From: Azadirachta indica
Lineage: Eukaryota > Streptophyta > Magnoliopsida > Sapindales > Meliaceae
Assembly: GCA_022749755.1 (NCBI GenBank)
Contig: CM040444.1
Coordinates: 8,986,774 to 9,050,773, forward strand
Direction of reading: 5' to 3'
DNA: 64,000 nt
Part shown: piece by piece, positions 58,360-64,000 of the stretch
How positions within the stretch are numbered: position 1 is the stretch's first letter
Layout of the letters: the number at the start of each line of letters is the position of its first letter
Notes under the pieces: model-generated
Seen by the model: the letters and a program-made list of their open reading frames with translations, nothing else
Told to the model about the DNA's origin: nothing
Database searches by the model: none
Made by a program: the position numbers and the translations under genes

Positions 58360-59670
58360 TGTTATGGGATAAAAATAGGTTGAACACATAGTGGTATGTA
58401 AGTCTACGGAGCTCTAGCCGACACTTATGAGATGATCCACTCATGCTAAAACCTGTCTGACAAGGGATACCTTCTAAGCCGAGATCTTACTCTACAAAGT
58501 TAAAGGGTATTCACATAAAATATGCTACTTGGCCATGACTAATGTCTATAATGGAAAAGATAAATTGAGAGGACCCTACTATAATATGATTCCTAAAATT
58601 AAGAAATCTAGTCTCCAAAATCTCTTTTAAAAAAGTATAAAAGTTTTCTTATACTTACAAATCACTAGGGGGACAACTTGACAACGTCAGTGTAACAGCA
58701 CCAGGTAGCCGCCTGACTAGGGGAGACGTTTTAGGTCCTAGGAAGCTGAGGGTGGATCTCATTTGATGTTGATAGTATTTAGGGGACCACAAATGAAAGC
58801 AAATTAGCTTTTGCCAAGTGTATATAATGGATAAGGCAATCTCCTATCTAAATCTAGTCATGCCACATGATATGTAATCTTGGATAAGGTCATTAAAACT
58901 AATCCCAACTCATCACGTGTCTTTAGTTTTGGTTGCAAGGTAAGATTTCAAGTTGTAAAAATGTTGGAAAAGGAAGGGTGGAAAATTAGGGCAGCTTTCT
59001 CCAACTAATCGTACGTGAAAAAAGGTATGATATATATAAGTACTCATCTTTAGGTAAAGCATCTCTCCACTCTTTGGTCATTAGCTCACTTTACTTTCCC
59101 TCTCAACATGCATGAGTCATATCACATTATCTTCCTCTAGAAAACAAGAAGGCTATGTTCTATTCATAGGTTGCTTGAAACAACTATAAACACATGTTGA
59201 TGAGGGTAGTTTGAAGGTTTTGGGATTATTTTGTCTTCTAAAAGGGCTTCATTTACTCCTTTTCATGCGTTTTATGTGCCATGTGGTTGACTTGCAGCCT
59301 ACCTCATGAGTCCACCTTATATTCCTCTTTTTAATCCATAAAGTCGAGCCTAGAATTCACTTTCTCAAATGTACTAACTTGAGCGTTGGAAAACCTCCTG
59401 CATCCCCCTAATGACCGTGTTTTTTGCTGTAGGTTAAAGTGTCTAGCTAAATTTGAGGTTAGCATGGATACAAGATGATGAAGGAGTACGATAGTTTGGC
59501 TATTGGCCTTACAGAATATAGAAGAGCACTTCGAGGAACTCCTCGGGATCAAATTAAGATCAGTTTGGGTGTGGAATGCTGAGCTCACACTGTTGTTTGG
59601 ACATGAACATTCACCTAGGACACCAAATCACCTAATATTTCACTTCACCAAGGTTGTATATTTTACTACA
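58360..59670 (+). repeat. Right LTR of gypsy element
   Basis: It is about 1.31 kb, starts TGTTATGGGATAAAAATAGG after a purine-rich GAAAATTGGAGACC, and ends ATTTTACTACA. Its first ~920 bp match the inverted block 54001-54924 and its last ~350 bp match 55497-55868. Confidence 0.78.
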
Positions 59671-60550
59671 TCGACAATATGTTCTCAAATGGGCCAAATA
59701 TATTTTCGTATTTTTTTTTTGGCGTCCCATTGTTTTATACTTTTTTGTTTATTAGTTGTTTCTCTATCTAATATTTTAACTCTTAGAGACATTTTATTTA
59801 AAAAAATATTTCTTCTAAAATATGTTTAAAATTAAATATATAACTTTTAGCCTATAATTTAAATGAAAATAGATCACTAATTGTTAATTATATATGTAGA
59901 AAATTTCCATTTTATTTTAATTTTTCACATTTTTTAGCAATCAAACAGAATATTATAATTATTAAAACACTTGAAAACATGCTCAGGAAGAACAAAATTC
60001 AAAGCTCTCAGAGGAGCTTTCTTTTTTTTTTTTAAATTCTGTTTTGATCTCGGCAACCAAATTTCTTTAATCGTCTCAGGCCCCATCTTTTCATCTCTTT
60101 GTTTAATTAATTTTCTGATTGGCCAACCAAAATTATAAATATATACAAATACAATGATTTTAATGTTCTTTCTTTCTTTTACCTCCCTTTCATCATTTTA
60201 TTTAATTATCCCCCTTTTCTTAGGATCCAAGCACTTAATTTATCTATCACTATTTTCAATAAAAAAAAAGGAAAAAAAAAAAAATGAAATAGATCAAAGA
60301 CATATAACATAGAAACATATATAAAACTCCAGGCTTCAAAGTTTTTTCAAAAGCAACAAGAACAAAAAGGAAATCAGATACTTACCTCAAAGTAAGCCTG
60401 TATGTCCCAAGAAGTTGATTTTCTTCTGATTGAACGTTGATATTGAGAAAATCATGACTCTGACTTTTATAATACTTGTACTTAAGTCACAAACTAGCCC
60501 TTACAAACAAAACCTAGTGAACTAATTAAATATCCCTAGGATGTATACTA
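59671..60550. other. Intergenic DNA, no gene recognised
   Basis: AT-rich with poly-T and poly-A runs (60017-60035, 60268-60285). The frame crossing 59503-59829 is mostly LTR. Confidence 0.5.
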
Positions 60551-62545
60551 TATTGTTTGCTGAAGCCCAGATTTGCCATAAGAATGCAAACGTGAGTGAG
60601 GAATTCTCCCTTTTCCTAAGTTGTTGACTGTGCTCCCTCCATCCACAATCAATAGTAGGATATGCAAGCATTTCCACCTAAAATTCGCTCATCAGTTCCC
60701 ACTTCTATTCATTACTCTTAACTATTTTCATCTTCTTCCAGTGCCCGTAATTGCCTGGCTATTTTACATCAATAGAATAAAGTTGAAAGATGACTACCAA
60801 CTCTATTTGCAAGAAGTAACTGATCGTCTTTGCTTTCAAGCAACAACCTACAAGCTTTAATCTTTGAATTGGATATCTCATCCTGCTTTAACTCGAAGAA
60901 TTTCATGGCTTCTTTACATGTTGCCTTATACCTTCATTCGCCAAAGCCTTTTGGTATCAGAGATGGACAAAACAGCAAAAGATACAACGTATAATCTGAT
61001 AAATATTTGCTAAGTTTTAACGTCAAAGATTCTTGTCATCTCCAATTCTGTGCAAATCATTGTAGTAACAATGATTAGTAGCAGCATGTCAAAAAAGAAA
61101 GCTGTGATCAAATTCTATCTCAACTGTGGACCAACGAAGATCAAGAATTCTGTACCTTGTTTCACGCACATTTTCAACTCTATAGGCCAATAATTTTCTA
61201 CGGGAAATATCATATTCAAATAAATTCATTTGAGAATTGTCAAGTTTTTGCAGAAGCTGTTGGTAAATCAAGTTTTGCAAATCAACATCGACCTCTTTCC
61301 AAGTCAAATTCTGATACTTTGTCCAACAATTTGTCCACATGAAGTAACTTCTCAACTCTAATACATGTGGCTGAAATTTCCTTAAGGCAAATGCTTATCA
61401 GGTTAAATTGTCCCAAAGACTGCGACCACCTCTTCTGATTTCTGAGAAATGAACAAATGGGAGCTTTACAGATACGAGGAGTCTGTAGCTTTCTTAGCTT
61501 CGGCAAGCAGAGTTTTGCTCGGTCAGAAAAAAAGAAATAGGTTGAATAATAAAGCTCAAAAGCAATCGTTCCAGCTAGCAGAGAGTAAGATATGGAGATG
61601 TCTACGGTTGGGTATTCATCCATACGAATAAAGATAGAGAAGAAAACTAATGCAGAAACAAAAGTCAAGAAACTGATACAACGAAGAAAAATTCTTACCG
61701 AAGAAAAAACTTTGGTCGCCTTGGTGTAGTCATGAATCCAAGCTCAATTGCAACCAAACTAAAGGCTTCATTTGCTGACTTCTGGTGAAGCATATTGTAG
61801 CTTAAAATCTCTTCATGATAGCCAAGAATTAGCTTTGCATATAAGTTACCAAATCTCTTAAATAAAAAATGTGCTTCAATCAGTTGGTGAATTGAATCCT
61901 TCTCCATCTCTTCAACAATATTCAGCTCTATGACTTTAATAAATTCTGGGCTAGGATCAAGATGTGAAAGCAAGGAATGTTTGAAATGCTTGGTGCTTGA
62001 AGACCAGAGTACAAAGGTCCTCTCTCTGTATGTAATAATTCCAAGAATAAGCAGTGGAAAGGATATATATGTGAGAACATTATTTCTCCAAGAACTTAAG
62101 AACATATATACTGTCACACCAACTTGGAAAACAAATTTAAGAAAATTCCTTGGCCATAAATCATTGTCTTCTAAGGAGTAAGCTGTGATATTATTTGGAC
62201 CACCGAGATGCAATTGAAGGATCGACGCCCAAAATGTTTGGAATTTGTTTGGTATTGAACACTAATCATCTCCAGATTCTCCTTGGTAGCCAAAAAGAAC
62301 TCTTAAGGCATATGTTGGAAGCTAATCTGCTATCATATACCGCAGACCAGACAAGAATCTTTATCCAGATTTTTGCTATGTATTTTCTTCGAAGACCAAA
62401 TATCGTAAGGGTAAACTGTAAAAAGAGGCTAAGAAAAATTGCAAATCGAACCCCTCATTTGATGCAAAGAATCGTCAATAGTTCTAGTAAAATTTGCATG
62501 GCTCTCAGACTTTTTTTTTCTCTTCCTTTAAAAGGTTCAACTGCA
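60551..62545 (-). pseudogene. DUF4220/DUF594 membrane protein pseudogene (copy 2)
   Basis: Same family and orientation as copy 1. From the right: N-terminal FGLRRKYIAKIWIK (about 62400-62360), LHLGGPNNITAYSLEDNDLW (62213-62155), VGVTVYMFLSSW membrane segment, SANEAFSLVAIELGFM (about 61775-61730), then VDISISYSLLAGTIAFELYY (61640-61560), LGQFNLISICLKE, and a decayed DUF594 part (LIPKGFGE-like at about 60955, THVCILMANLGFSKQY at about 60590-60555). Frame changes near 62250, 61690, 61300 and stops after 61080 abolish coding. Its N-terminal edge adjoins a repeat-rich transposon end. Confidence 0.88.
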
Positions 62546-62564
62546 AACAACTAAAATGTTTTCC

Positions 62565-63010
62565 AAAACACAACCCCAAAAAGAGATTGTCTTGACACAA
62601 AATATATGTCAAGTAATAATCTTTCATGACACTTAGATTTGTGTCAATATATCTACTATCACAAATAATGACACTTGAAATTTGTGTTAAGAGATGTGAC
62701 AAAATCTTAACACAAAATTTATGTCAAGACAGACTTTTTTTGACATTTGTTTTTGTGTCAATATAGTTTTTAAAAATTTTTAATAGATTTTAAGTGTTAT
62801 AGGTACTGACATTTGAAATATGTGTCATAAAATATTATATGATTGAATCTTTCTTAACAATTACTCTAGACACATGTTTAGTATCACAGATGATGATATC
62901 TATTTTGAATCAAAATCTCTTGACATTTACTTGACATAATTTTAACTTTTATTTTTGTGTCAAGAATGTTTGAAGCATGTAATAAGATATATTTGTGATA
63001 AATTTATGAT
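62565..63010. repeat. Subterminal repeat cluster of a putative second CACTA-like element
   Basis: At least six copies, in both orientations, of a TGACACAAATTTATGTCA-like palindromic motif within about 430 bp. A degenerate CACAACCCCAAAAAG start at about 62569 could be a worn CACTACAACAAAAA terminus. If so, the element runs off the right of the window. The motif family differs from the GCGGC-type repeats of the 1.8-16.7 kb element. Confidence 0.4.
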
Positions 63011-64000
63011 TCTTTATATTGGTTATTATTGGTTTATTTAACAATAGTTTTGGATTTATTATATTAATTTATTAATTGATTGTTAGCTTGATGTCATACT
63101 TAAAATAAATAATAAATATTGAAAATATACTTTTTATTAATAATAAATGTCAATTTAACGCAGGATTACATTGAAATTTATCATAATTAAATTATCTAAA
63201 ATGTAACACTTAACAATAATCTTAAAGATACTATAATGACCTTATTCACAAATACAATAAATTGTACAACACTAAACAATAGTTTTCAATTTCAATTAAA
63301 AACCAATAATCAACTTTGAAATATAAGAATATAAACAATGATCAATAAAATATTTAAAATGTGTATAATTTATAGCTTTGAGAAGGTGTAAAACCATAGA
63401 TACCTACCATTAAGGAAATGATAGTCCTTGTCTTGCTCCAACTTTCAATAAATTTAACAAATGTATTCTATATAAAAGTTAATAAAATTTTAAATAAAAA
63501 ATTAAAACATATCTTTGTTCATCCAAAAAATTTCAAATTGTGATTATGAACAAATATCAATGTATACAACATAATTGTAATATAAAAAAAATTACAAACA
63601 TAAAAAAAATTATAGCTATGTCAACAAATATTAAATTAATTTTTCTAAACAATAATTCTACTAAAATTCAAGATTCTTTATCATTTAATCCTTTTCATTC
63701 ACACTAAGTGGAAAAGATTTAAGTGCATAGACAAATTACCAGTATTTAAATCAATATGTACAACATAAATGTCAAATTTATATTATATTACCCATAATGA
63801 AATGAAGAGAATATCAAATTTCATTTACCCTTTTAAATTTTGATGATATAAATGAAACTAACATCAAGAAACTAATTGATAACAAAAGCTACTAGCAAAT
63901 TAGCCTTTTTACATATGAATCGTCAAACAAATTTCATCAAAAATATCCTTAAAATTACACGAGAAGATTTTAGTCTACTACCAACAATATTTGGGTAATA
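63011..64000. other. AT-rich DNA to the window end, no gene seen
   Basis: Very AT-rich with no supported frame. It is probably the interior of the element that starts near 62569. Confidence 0.4.

Noticed and set aside
54001..59277. Large terminal-inverted-repeat DNA transposon spanning the two inverted arms
   Set aside because: The arms carry LTR features (TG start, purine tract, primer site inside), and the interior is retrotransposon protease, so a split LTR fits better.
54920..59680. Target-site duplication of the gypsy element
   Set aside because: The five bases beyond the inverted LTR start (ATATC) and beyond the right LTR end (TCGAC) do not correspond, so no duplication is claimed.
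59503..59829. 108-codon plus-strand ORF as a gene
   Set aside because: Its first half is LTR sequence and its second half is AT-rich flank.
1..64000. tRNA, rRNA or CRISPR features
   Set aside because: Only tRNA-like primer-binding sites of retroelements were seen; no cloverleaf gene, rRNA segment or spaced repeat array.

Overview
This is a strongly AT-rich stretch of nuclear DNA from a flowering plant, most likely a eudicot. It carries a TIR-NBS-LRR resistance-gene relic, DUF4220/DUF594 relics, integrated Caulimoviridae-type sequence, and plant Athila-like, copia, CACTA-like and hAT-like elements. I found no intact host gene. Everything recognisable is a transposable element, an integrated pararetrovirus or a broken gene, so the window reads as a nested-insertion graveyard. 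The species cannot be named from the sequence.

Region 1-19.7 kb. A decayed minus-strand pararetrovirus (movement-protein and coat-protein parts) was split by a 14.9 kb CACTA-type DNA element at 1785-16684. This element has CACTAC...GTAGTG ends, an AAT target duplication and GC-richer subterminal repeats. A second, uninterrupted viral copy at 18.3-19.7 kb preserves the empty insertion site. A promoter-like block with a 58 bp tandem repeat and a tRNA-Met-type primer site lies between the two copies. Inside the CACTA element sits an 11 kb Athila-like Ty3 retrotransposon (2558-13568, 1.39 kb LTRs, ATATG target duplication). After gag and pol it carries two accessory reading frames. The first is a basic zinc-finger ORF resembling the small nucleic-acid-binding proteins of betaflexiviruses. 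The second is a full-length intronless LOG (cytokinin-activating enzyme) coding sequence. This accessory cassette is the most unusual thing in the window.

Region 19.7-38.3 kb. AT-rich intergenic DNA is followed by a weak gypsy-type fragment (25-26.1 kb), a 3'-truncated minus-strand copia element (26.4-29.7 kb), a minus-strand TIR-NBS-LRR pseudogene (29.8-31.8 kb) and an hAT-like element with an empty AT-rich core (33.8-36.5 kb).

Region 38.3-50.6 kb. A complete but dead minus-strand copia element (38327-44898, TTCCT target duplication) interrupts an aldo-keto reductase pseudogene. An RNase H fragment of LINE type and a multiply frameshifted DUF4220/DUF594 pseudogene (47.1-49.1 kb) follow.

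Region 50.6-64 kb. LTR and gag fragments come first. Next is a gag-protease-only gypsy element (to 59670) whose left LTR has been split by a local inversion. Then come a second DUF4220/DUF594 pseudogene (60.6-62.5 kb) and the repeat-rich end of another, probably CACTA-like, element running off the window.
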